From Myxococcus stipitatus (GTDB taxonomy: Bacteria; Myxococcota; Myxococcia; Myxococcales; Myxococcaceae): DNA of 64,000 nucleotides. Shown in pieces: positions 53,708 through 61,219 of the stretch (position 1 is its first letter; each line of letters opens with the position of its first letter). The translations under genes were made by a program, and so were the position numbers. The notes under the pieces are model-generated. The model ran no database searches and was not told where the DNA came from. It was given only the letters and a program-made list of their open reading frames with translations. The DNA lies in assembly GCF_038561935.1 (NCBI RefSeq), contig NZ_CP102770.1, positions 62,001 to 126,000 of the forward strand, read 5' to 3'.

Positions 53708-55666
53708 ATGCGTTGGTTCTCGAGGACCCTGGCCGTGGTTGCCGTGCTGTGCGTGGGGGCGGGCTGCGAGGAGGACGAGCCCGCACCCCCCACGAAGCCC
53801 GAGCCGCTGCTCTCCCAGACGCCGCTCTGGCAGGTGAAGGCGGACCCGAGCCGGACCAACGAGTGCTTCGGACGCTCCGTGGCGCTCGGGGACTTCAACG
53901 GGGATGGCCGCAAGGACCTGGTGGTGGGCACGGAGCCCTGTCGGCGACTGATGCGTGGGACTCCGCACCCGGGCCGGGTGTCCATCTTCGTGGGGCAGGA
54001 GTCCTTCTTCTCCACCCAGGAGGTCTCCGCGGTGCTGTCCTGGCCGAGCACGCATCCGCGCGCCTCCGGGACGACGCTGTTGACGGCGGTGGGGGATGTG
54101 AATGGGGACCGCTACGCGGACCTGCTCGTGCACTCCGTCTTTGGTGTCTCGGTCTTCCTGGGGCAGGAGAACCTGGAGGCGATGCTGTCCCAGCCTTCCT
54201 TCCGCGCGGAGGGCGCGGACAGGTTCCAGTTCCGGGGGAGCCACTTCATCGACCTGAACGGAGACGGGCGCGACGACCTCATCGTCACGCGCTCCAACGA
54301 GCAGCGCTTCTACCTGTCCACACCCGGAGCGGCGGAGGGCCTCTTCACCCTGGTGCGCACTCGCCCGGGTTTCTTCACCGCCTCGCCCATGGGCGACCTC
54401 AATGGGGACGGTGCGGGCGACGTGCTGCTGTCGCTGGAGGATGGGGGGCAGGGATACTTCCTGGGTTGCAAGACGGGGGCGGCCTTTGCCTGTGACGGTC
54501 CCATCTCCGCCAGTCCCTGGCGCATGGAGCCGGTGGGCCGTGGCGGACTCTCCCTGGCGGACATGAATGGAGATGGGCATCGAGAGGCCGTCGTCATGTC
54601 GGCGGAGGGGCCGCTCCACCTCCACCTCTCCCAGTCGGACGGCACCCTCTCCCCGTCACCCGTCTGGGCCACGCTGGGAGACCCCGCCTTTCCCCTCCTG
54701 GCGACGGGTGTCTGGTCCGTGGGCGATGTGGACGGGGATGGCCATCGGCACGACTTTGTCATGGGGGCCGCGGGGCGGCTCTACTTCTTCTCGCCCGCGG
54801 CGGGGGTCTCGCAGGAGCTCAAGCCCGTCTGGTCCTGGCCCGAGGAGAACACCATCCCCAACGGCTACGAGGTGTACCGGCGCTACTCCGTGGTGGCGCC
54901 CGGAGACCTGACGGGAGATGGCATCGATGACCTCATCGTGGCCAACACCGCGATGGGCGATGTCCTCGACCTGCCCGTGGGCGACGTGGCCATCTACTCC
55001 GGAGGGAAGGTGCCCACGACGCGCGGCGAGCCTCCGCACCTGCCCGCGCTCAAGGCCTGTGGCCTCGCGCTGGACCCCGTGAACGGCAAGCCGGACCTGA
55101 CCGTGGACGCGGACGTGCTCAAGCGCACCGCGCACGTGGTGTGGAGGACCTTCGACGCGAACACCTGCGAGGTGCAGGAGCAGTGCGTGGCGGCCCCCGG
55201 GCGCCGCAAGCTCTTGCGCTTCAGCACCTCCATCCTGAACCTGGGCACCAAGGCCGCCATCCTGCCCCCCATGGGCGAGAACCCGGACATGTACGTCCTG
55301 GACGAGTGCCACGGCCACCACCACCTCAACAACTTCGCCGCCTACGAGCTGCTCGACGCCAGCGGGAAGACGGTGCTGGCGGGGCGCAAGCAGGGCTTCT
55401 ACCTGGTGGACTTCCAGAGCTACTGCGCGGACGCGCCGCCCGCGGACTACACCTTCGACCCGATGGGCATCTCTCCCGGATGGGCGGACATCTACACGCT
55501 CGACACGCCGTGCCAGTGGGTGGACGTCACGGACCTGCCGGATGGCACCTACACCTTCCAGGTCAGTGTGGACACGCGAGACATCGTCGACGAGGGGACA
55601 GTCCACCCCAACACGGTGGGCTTCCCGGTGCGGCTCGAAGGAGACACCGTGACGGTGCTGCCGTAA
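53708..55666 (+). CDS. FG-GAP repeat lipoprotein with lysyl oxidase-like domain, copy B
   Basis: 652 residues, tandem paralogue of the gene at 51657. The lipobox is VGAGC, followed by the same series of DxNxDG calcium motifs and the lysyl oxidase-like domain. The copper site is CHGHHHLNNF, closer to the classic HxHxH than copy A. The cofactor Lys (AGRKQGFYLVD) and Tyr (WADIYTLDTPCQWVDVTDL) are kept. A GGGGG-rich ribosome site precedes ATG 53708. The two genes are separated by 113 bp. Secretion as outer-membrane lipoproteins is likely. Confidence 0.82.
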   Translation: MRWFSRTLAVVAVLCVGAGCEEDEPAPPTKPEPLLSQTPLWQVKADPSRTNECFGRSVALGDFNGDGRKDLVVGTEPCRRLMRGTPHPGRVSIFVGQESFFSTQEVSAVLSWPSTHPRASGTTLLTAVGDVNGDRYADLLVHSVFGVSVFLGQENLEAMLSQPSFRAEGADRFQFRGSHFIDLNGDGRDDLIVTRSNEQRFYLSTPGAAEGLFTLVRTRPGFFTASPMGDLNGDGAGDVLLSLEDGGQGYFLGCKTGAAFACDGPISASPWRMEPVGRGGLSLADMNGDGHREAVVMSAEGPLHLHLSQSDGTLSPSPVWATLGDPAFPLLATGVWSVGDVDGDGHRHDFVMGAAGRLYFFSPAAGVSQELKPVWSWPEENTIPNGYEVYRRYSVVAPGDLTGDGIDDLIVANTAMGDVLDLPVGDVAIYSGGKVPTTRGEPPHLPALKACGLALDPVNGKPDLTVDADVLKRTAHVVWRTFDANTCEVQEQCVAAPGRRKLLRFSTSILNLGTKAAILPPMGENPDMYVLDECHGHHHLNNFAAYELLDASGKTVLAGRKQGFYLVDFQSYCADAPPADYTFDPMGISPGWADIYTLDTPCQWVDVTDLPDGTYTFQVSVDTRDIVDEGTVHPNTVGFPVRLEGDTVTVLP

Positions 55667-55679
55667 ACCTCGCGGGGCC

Positions 55680-56816
55680 ATGAGCCCCGAGCACCCGCTG
55701 TACCTGGACCACAACGCCACCACCCCCGTGGACCCGGAGGTGGTGGACGCGATGCTGCCGTACCTGCGCGAGCACTTCGGCAATCCCTCCAGCGGACACC
55801 CCTACGGACGCCGCGCGCTCGAGGCGCTGGAGGAGGCCCGCGCGAAGGTGGCCGCGCTCATTGGCGCGAAGTCCTCCGAGGTCCTCTTCACCTCCGGCGG
55901 CACGGAGTCCAACAACCTGGCCATCCGAGGCACCGCCGAGTCCCGCGCGGACCGCCGCCACCTCCTCACCTCCCTCATCGAGCACCCCGCCACGCGCCTG
56001 CCCTGTGACGCGCTGGAGTGGCGCGGCTGGCGCGTGACGTGGCTGCCCGTGGACGCCCAGGGGCGCGTGCGCGTGGAGGACGCGGCGCGGGCGCTCGACT
56101 CCGAAACCGCACTCGTGTCACTGATGCATTCCAATAACGAGACGGGCGTGCTCCAGCCCGTGGCGGAGGTGGCGGCCCTGGCCCACCGCCACGGCGTCAC
56201 GGTGCACACGGACGCGGCGCAGTCGGTGGGCAAGGTGCCGGTGGACGTGACGGCGCTGGGGGTGGACCTGCTCACGCTGGTGGGCCACAAGCTGCGCGCC
56301 CCCAAGGGCGTGGGGGCGCTGTACGTGCGCCGGGGCACGCCGCTCCGCGCGGTGACGCTGGGCGGCGGACAGGAGCGGAGCCTGCGGCCGGGGACGCAGA
56401 ACGTGCCCTATGCCGTGGGCCTGGGCGTCGCGTGTGAGCTCGCGGGCCGCCGGCTGGCGCGGGGACTCGCGGACCAGGTGGCGCTGCGGGAGCGGCTGTG
56501 GACCCGGCTGCGTGTTTCGATTCCGGGACTGGCCTTGAGCGGTGAGGACGCGGAGCGACTGCCCAACACACTCCATGTCCGCTTCCCCGGCGTGCGAGGC
56601 AGCGCGGTGCTGGCGGCGGCCCCCGAGGTCGCCGCGTCCACGGGCTCCGCGTGTCACGAGGGGGGAGAGACCGCGTCCTCCGTCCTGCGTGCCATGGGGG
56701 TGGGCGAGCAGGAGGCCTTGGGCTCCGTGCGTCTGTCGCTGGGGCCGGAGACGTCGGCGGAGGAGGCGGACCGGGCGGCGGACGTGCTCATCCGCGCCTG
56801 GCGGCAGGTGGGATGA
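55680..56816 (+). CDS. Cysteine desulfurase (NifS/IscS-like)
   Basis: 378 residues, PLP-dependent aminotransferase fold class V. YLDHNATTPVDPEVVDAML opens the protein, TSGGTESNNLAI binds PLP phosphate, HTDAAQSVGKVPVDV holds the PLP Asp and Gln, and LVGHKLRAPKGVGALYV has the Schiff-base Lys. The mobile-loop Cys is in STGSACHEGGETASSVL. It would release sulfur from cysteine for Fe-S or other sulfur chemistry. No IscU, IscA or thiolation gene is adjacent, so its role is unclear. It begins 13 bp after the second lysyl oxidase-like gene. Confidence 0.92.
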   Translation: MSPEHPLYLDHNATTPVDPEVVDAMLPYLREHFGNPSSGHPYGRRALEALEEARAKVAALIGAKSSEVLFTSGGTESNNLAIRGTAESRADRRHLLTSLIEHPATRLPCDALEWRGWRVTWLPVDAQGRVRVEDAARALDSETALVSLMHSNNETGVLQPVAEVAALAHRHGVTVHTDAAQSVGKVPVDVTALGVDLLTLVGHKLRAPKGVGALYVRRGTPLRAVTLGGGQERSLRPGTQNVPYAVGLGVACELAGRRLARGLADQVALRERLWTRLRVSIPGLALSGEDAERLPNTLHVRFPGVRGSAVLAAAPEVAASTGSACHEGGETASSVLRAMGVGEQEALGSVRLSLGPETSAEEADRAADVLIRAWRQVG

Positions 56817-56913
56817 AATCCGTCATGCAATCAACCCCAGGGCTCTGGCGTAGGGGCAGGAACCGGAGCATGCATCCGGTGTGGTGCCGCGCGCCGGTGC
56901 GAGAGGTTTCTAC

Positions 56914-58140
56914 GTGAGCTTCAGGGTCGATGTGTGGGAGGGCGGGCGCATCGCCTTGTTCTCGCTGAAGGCGAACCGCCTGCGGACGGTGCTGACGACG
57001 GTGGGCATCGGCGTGGGGGTCTGCACCCTGCTGGCCATCGTCGGCATCATCCAGGGCATCAACCAGTCGTTCGCGGACCAGCTCGCGCAGATTGGCTCCA
57101 ACACGATTCAGGTCTCCAAGTTCCCCTGGGCCATCGGCGGGGACTGGTGGGAGTACCGCAACCGCAAGAACCTGTCGGCGGACCTGGTCCCCGCCATCCT
57201 CAACTCCTCCGAGCACGTGGCCGCGGCGGCGCCCATCTACTTCGAGCGGGCGGAGGCGCGGTTCCTGGAGCGGCGCATGGCGTCGGTGCTGGTGCTGGGC
57301 AGCACGCCCGACGTGGCCATCATCTCGTCACTCAACGTGGACCAGGGCCGCTTCCTCACCACGGCGGACGTGGAGACGCGCTCGCAGGTGGTGGTGCTGG
57401 GCTCGGAGGTGGCGCGCACGCTGTTCCCGGGACTCAATCCCCTGGGCCACCGGCTGGTGCTGGGCAGCAAGCCCTACCGCGTGGTGGGCGTCATGGAGTC
57501 CAAGGGGACGGTGCTGGGGGACAACCAGGACCTCCAGGTCTTGATTCCCTACCGCACCTTCCAGACGCACTTCGGCAAGCGCAACTCGCCCGTCATCAAC
57601 GTGATGATTGATTCGCCGGACAACGTGCTCAAGGCGCAGGACCTCATCGGCGCCGCGCTGCGCCGCGAGCGCAAGACGCCGCCGGGAGCCAACGACGACT
57701 TCGCGCTCAACCGGCCGGAGCAGCTCGCCAACATGTACGCGCAGCTCACGGGCGCGCTGTACGGCGCGGCCACGGGCGTGGGCTTGATTACGCTGCTGGT
57801 GGGCGGCATCGGCATCATGAACATCATGCTGGTGTCGGTGCGCGAGCGGACGCGGGAGATTGGCGTGCGGCGCGCGCTGGGGGCGCGCAAGCGGACCATC
57901 ATCCTCCAGTTCCTGATGGAGGCCGCGAGTGTGTCCGCGGTGGGCGGGGTGATGGGGACGGTGGCGGGGCTGGGCCTGGCGAAGACGGTGTCGTGGATTA
58001 CGCCCCTGGCGGCGGCGGTGCAGCCGCTGACGATTGTCGGAGGCGTGGGCTTCGCGGCGGCGGTGGGCCTGCTGTTCGGCATCTGGCCCGCGGCGCGCGC
58101 GGCGAACCTGGACCCGGTGGAAGCACTTCGCCACGACTGA
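56914..58140 (+). CDS. MacB-type ABC transporter permease 1
   Basis: 408 residues. The N-terminal helix (SLKANRLRTVLTTVGIGVGVCTLLAIVGI) is followed by a large periplasmic MacB core domain (about 50-270) and an FtsX-type permease unit with three C-terminal helices (GLITLLVGGIGIMNIMLVSVRERTREIGVRRALGARK). Such permeases act in mechanotransmission or lipoprotein/peptide export with a MacB/LolD-type ATPase. No ATPase or periplasmic adaptor gene is next to it. GTG 56914 has a GAGAGG site. Confidence 0.9.
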   Translation: MSFRVDVWEGGRIALFSLKANRLRTVLTTVGIGVGVCTLLAIVGIIQGINQSFADQLAQIGSNTIQVSKFPWAIGGDWWEYRNRKNLSADLVPAILNSSEHVAAAAPIYFERAEARFLERRMASVLVLGSTPDVAIISSLNVDQGRFLTTADVETRSQVVVLGSEVARTLFPGLNPLGHRLVLGSKPYRVVGVMESKGTVLGDNQDLQVLIPYRTFQTHFGKRNSPVINVMIDSPDNVLKAQDLIGAALRRERKTPPGANDDFALNRPEQLANMYAQLTGALYGAATGVGLITLLVGGIGIMNIMLVSVRERTREIGVRRALGARKRTIILQFLMEAASVSAVGGVMGTVAGLGLAKTVSWITPLAAAVQPLTIVGGVGFAAAVGLLFGIWPAARAANLDPVEALRHD

Positions 58141-58157
58141 GCTGAGGAACTCCTTCC

Positions 58158-59381
58158 ATGATGGCCTTGCTGGATACCTTGCGGTTGGCGTTCGGGACGT
58201 TCGCCTCCAATCCGCTGCGCTCCTTCCTGACGTTGCTGGGCATCGTCATCGGCGCCACCACGGTGGTGTCGATGATGGGAATCATCGAGGGCCTGCGCAA
58301 CGAGGTGAACGAGAACATGTCGGAGCTGGGCTCCAACTGCTTCCAGGTGCAGCGGCTGCCCTTCGGCGCGGGCAACCTGTCCACGGCGGAGCTGGCGCGG
58401 CGGCCTCGCTTCACGGAGGCGGACCTGGAGGCCATCCGCAAGATGCCGTCGGTGCTGACGGCGGCGGGCGAGGACTCGAAGGGTGGGCAGAAGCTCTACA
58501 CCGCGCAGCGGGAGACGCGCGCGAACATCGGTGTGTGGGCGGGGACGCCGGAGTACTTCCAGACGAACTCGGTGATGGTGGCGACGGGGCGCGCCTTCAC
58601 GGACGTGGAGTACCTGGATGGCCGCCAGGTGGCGGTGGTGGGGCAGAACATCACGGACGTGCTGTGGCCCGGCATGGATGCGCTGGGGCAGTCGTTCCGG
58701 CTGAAGGGCCGCACCTTCCTGGTGGTGGGCACGCTCCAGCGCAAGGGGAGCTTCCTGGGCGGTGGCGGGCAGGACAACAGCGTGATGATTCCGCTGACGG
58801 CCTTCCGTCCGCTGTTCGGCGTGGGGGACTACCGGGTGAGCGTCCAGGCGCACTCGGGGGACGTGGTCCAGCGGGCGCAGGACGAGGTGACCCTCCTGAT
58901 GCGCAAGCGGCACGGGCTGGCGCCGCTGGACCCGGATGACTTCTTCGTGTTCTCCAACGAGAGCGCCACGGAGATGTTCAACGGCATGTCCAAGGTGATT
59001 TCCGCCGCGAGCTTCGGCGTGTGCCTGCTCTCGCTCCTGGTGGGAGGCATTGGCATCCTGAACATCATGCTGGTCGCCGTGACGGAGCGGACGCGGGAGA
59101 TTGGAATCCGCAAGGCGCTGGGGGCGAAGAAGCGGCGCATCCTGGCGCAGTTCGCCACGGAGGCGGTGGTGCTGTCGCTCGCGGGCGGCGCGCTGGGCGT
59201 GCTGCTGGGGATTGGCGCGTCCCACCTGGTGCGCTGGGTGATTGGCCTGCCCACCGAGGTCCCTGCCTGGGCGGTCTGGTTGTCGCTCGCCATGAGCAGC
59301 GGTGTGGGCCTGGGCTTCGGCATCTACCCGGCCGCACGCGCGGCGAAGCTCGACCCCGTCGAGGCCATGCGCACGGAGTAA
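58158..59381 (+). CDS. MacB-type ABC transporter permease 2
   Basis: 407 residues, same layout as the preceding gene: NPLRSFLTLLGIVIGATTVVSMMGIIEG, a MacB-type periplasmic domain, then LLSLLVGGIGILNIMLVAVTERTREIGIRKALGAKKRRI and two helices. It starts 17 bp after permease 1, so the two likely form a heterodimer. A strong hairpin terminator follows at 59416. The ATPase must come from elsewhere in the genome. Confidence 0.9.
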   Translation: MMALLDTLRLAFGTFASNPLRSFLTLLGIVIGATTVVSMMGIIEGLRNEVNENMSELGSNCFQVQRLPFGAGNLSTAELARRPRFTEADLEAIRKMPSVLTAAGEDSKGGQKLYTAQRETRANIGVWAGTPEYFQTNSVMVATGRAFTDVEYLDGRQVAVVGQNITDVLWPGMDALGQSFRLKGRTFLVVGTLQRKGSFLGGGGQDNSVMIPLTAFRPLFGVGDYRVSVQAHSGDVVQRAQDEVTLLMRKRHGLAPLDPDDFFVFSNESATEMFNGMSKVISAASFGVCLLSLLVGGIGILNIMLVAVTERTREIGIRKALGAKKRRILAQFATEAVVLSLAGGALGVLLGIGASHLVRWVIGLPTEVPAWAVWLSLAMSSGVGLGFGIYPAARAAKLDPVEAMRTE

Positions 59382-59415
59382 ATGCGCCACCGGAAATACC
59401 GCGGTGTCTCGTGAG

Positions 59416-59454
59416 AAGGGGCCTGCTCCGCGTCATGCGCGGACCAGGCCCCTT
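59416..59454. terminator. Bidirectional rho-independent terminator
   Basis: AAGGGGCCTG pairs with CAGGCCCCTT; a second inner stem TCCGCG/CGCGGA closes a TCATG loop, with single C bulges between the stems. The A/T ends serve both directions. It lies between the stops of permease 2 (59381) and the small minus-strand gene (59467). Confidence 0.85.
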
Positions 59455-59466
59455 TGAACTTCGAGA

Positions 59467-59634
59467 CTACGGGCAGGGAGACGTGCAGATGAGCTGGCCG
59501 GTGATGGGGTGCTTGTAACACATCGGGGCGCACTCAGAGGCAGGGGCCGCCGACTTGAAGCCCGTCGTCACGGTAAAGACGGCGGCGACGGCGGCGAGGA
59601 CAGCGGCAACACGGAGGTTCTTGCGAGCCGACAT
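59467..59634 (-). CDS. Small secreted peptide with Cys-rich end
   Basis: 55 residues. A signal-like N-terminus (LRVAAVLAAVAAVFTVTTGFKSA) is followed by a short mature part with four Cys (ECAPMCYKHPITGQLICTSPCP). The spacing C-x3-C and C-x3-C suggests two disulfides or a metal site. An AGGAGA ribosome site lies 7 bases before ATG 59634, which supports this start over the open frame upstream. I do not recognise the family. Short Cys-ended peptides of this kind in myxobacteria have no known role. Confidence 0.6.
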   Translation of the reverse strand: MSARKNLRVAAVLAAVAAVFTVTTGFKSAAPASECAPMCYKHPITGQLICTSPCP

Positions 59635-59800
59635 GGTGTGTCTCCTGAATGTGAGTCTGTACGGCCCCGACAGGATGCTGTTGCTGGCAATGAAAGACAA
59701 CTGAGAATTATCAAAACACCCTAGATACGTCTGGGTTGGAAAGTTAGACACCCGCCTCGTCGGGTGCGGCGAAGCGCTTGTCTTTGAGCCGGCGCGGGCG

Positions 59801-60439
59801 TCAGAAGCGGAAGGTGGTGCCCAGCTGGAGCAGGGGCTCGAACGACTCCGTCTCCGTCCGTGTCGTCTCTCCGGGCTCCCGAGGGCACACGAAGTAGATG
59901 CAGACGGGAAGCAGGGGCGGCTCGCTCTTGGCCCGCGTGATGACGTGTTGGACTCCCGCGCCGAGCGAGACGACCCAGCGGTTCGCGAACGGATGGGAGT
60001 AGCCCACGAGCGCGCTCAAGGACTGGCGGCGGCCACTGTGCTCGTAGCCGGTGTTGGCGTCCGTGCCGGCGTCGAACCAGGTGAGTGAGCCCTGGGCGGA
60101 CACGAACGCGCCCTGCAAGGGCCGCTCGCCGAAGGAGATGCGCGCTCCCCCCTGCACGCCCAGGCCCAGGCTGTTCGTCGTGAAGAGCGTGCCGACGAAC
60201 GCGGAGACGTGGTCATCGAAGGCCCGCTCCATGCTCACCGAGAGGGCGGGTGACTCGCCGCCCTTCGCATCCAGTCGATGCGTGTGTCCCTGGACTCCGA
60301 CGTTGAGCGCCGTCTTCAGGGGCCTGGCCACCGGCGGCGGGGCCGGCCGCGCCGAGACCTCCTCTTGCGCGTGCGCCAGGGCGGGAAGGGTGAGGAGTCC
60401 TGCGACAAGGAATGGCGGTCGATGGCGGGGGATGTCCAT
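59801..60439 (-). CDS. Predicted outer-membrane beta-barrel protein
   Basis: 212 residues. A signal peptide (FLVAGLLTLPALAHA) and a Pro-rich linker are followed by alternating hydrophobic strands with Gly/Ser turns (ALNVGVQGHTHRL, VSAFVGTLFTTNSLGLGVQGGARISFG, ALVGYSHPFANRWVVSLGAGVQHVI). The last residues LLQLGTTFRF end in Phe, the BAM recognition signal. A Cys pair near the end (VCIYFVC) may form a disulfide in a loop. Function unknown; size fits an 8-stranded barrel. ATG 60439 is set by the signal peptide. Confidence 0.7.
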   Translation of the reverse strand: MDIPRHRPPFLVAGLLTLPALAHAQEEVSARPAPPPVARPLKTALNVGVQGHTHRLDAKGGESPALSVSMERAFDDHVSAFVGTLFTTNSLGLGVQGGARISFGERPLQGAFVSAQGSLTWFDAGTDANTGYEHSGRRQSLSALVGYSHPFANRWVVSLGAGVQHVITRAKSEPPLLPVCIYFVCPREPGETTRTETESFEPLLQLGTTFRF

Positions 60440-60633
60440 GGCGTGTGTCCATGGCAAGGGCTGTGCCGCGTGGAAGTGCCGGTGAAGACAGGCAAGGCGG
60501 ATGGGGAGGTGTGCAAACGCGTGCACAGGTGCGAAGGACTCCGCCGCGTGACGAAGGTGGCGGTGGAGGTCGCGCGCCGCCGATGCACCCGGTGGGTTGG
60601 GAGGCCCGTGGGCCCGTGGTAAGGGCTGCGGGC

Positions 60634-61158
60634 ATGAGCACTCAGGATGCGATGGGGCCGGTGGTGGTTCGTGAGGCGCGGCCCGAGGACGATGGTGTGG
60701 TGGGGGAGCTGCTGGTCGAGGCCTTCATCACCCAATACGCGAAGAAGCTTCCCGAGGTCGTCTACACGGACGAGCGCAAGCGCGAGCTGCGGGACGTGGC
60801 CGCGCGGCGGAAGATTGCCTCGGTGATGGTGGCCGAGCTCGACGGTGAGGTGGTGGGCACCGTGGCCCTGTTTCCCCCTGGGGCGCCGGGCTCCGAGGCG
60901 TGGCTGCCCAACGCGGCGGACCTGCGCGGCCTGGCCACCTCCGTGAAGCTGCACGGCAAGGGCCTGAGCCGGCCGCTGCTCGACGCCGCGGAGACACAGG
61001 CCCGGAGCTGGGGCGTGGATGCCATCTGCCTCCACGTCCGCCGAGGCGCCGAGGGCGTGGCGCGCATGTACATGAACCGCGGCTATGTGCGGGAGCCCTC
61101 GGGCGACCTGTCGCTGCCGTCCGTGTTCCTGGAGGCGTACGTGATGCGCCTGAAGTAG
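60634..61158 (+). CDS. GNAT-family N-acetyltransferase
   Basis: 174 residues. The GNAT fold is seen in VVREARPEDDGVVGELLVEAF, SVMVAELDGEVVGTVALFPPG and the acetyl-CoA region SVKLHGKGLSRPLLDAAETQARSWG, followed by ICLHVRRGAEGVARMYMNRGYV. The usual R/Q-x-x-G-x-G/A loop is reduced to LHGKGLSRPLL. Substrate unknown. ATG 60634 is the start of the conserved domain. Confidence 0.82.
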   Translation: MSTQDAMGPVVVREARPEDDGVVGELLVEAFITQYAKKLPEVVYTDERKRELRDVAARRKIASVMVAELDGEVVGTVALFPPGAPGSEAWLPNAADLRGLATSVKLHGKGLSRPLLDAAETQARSWGVDAICLHVRRGAEGVARMYMNRGYVREPSGDLSLPSVFLEAYVMRLK

Positions 61159-61173
61159 CCGCCGAGACGTCGT

Positions 61174-61205
61174 CCTCCGGGCGCACGCGTGTGCCCGCTC
61201 GGAGG
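61174..61205. terminator. Hairpin between convergent genes
   Basis: An outer stem CCTCC/GGAGG encloses GGGCGCACG/CGTGTGCCC, with one G-T pair. It lies between the stops of the GNAT gene (61158) and the sheath-like gene (61220), so it can serve both directions. Confidence 0.6.
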
Positions 61206-61219
61206 CGCGTCGCCGCCGG

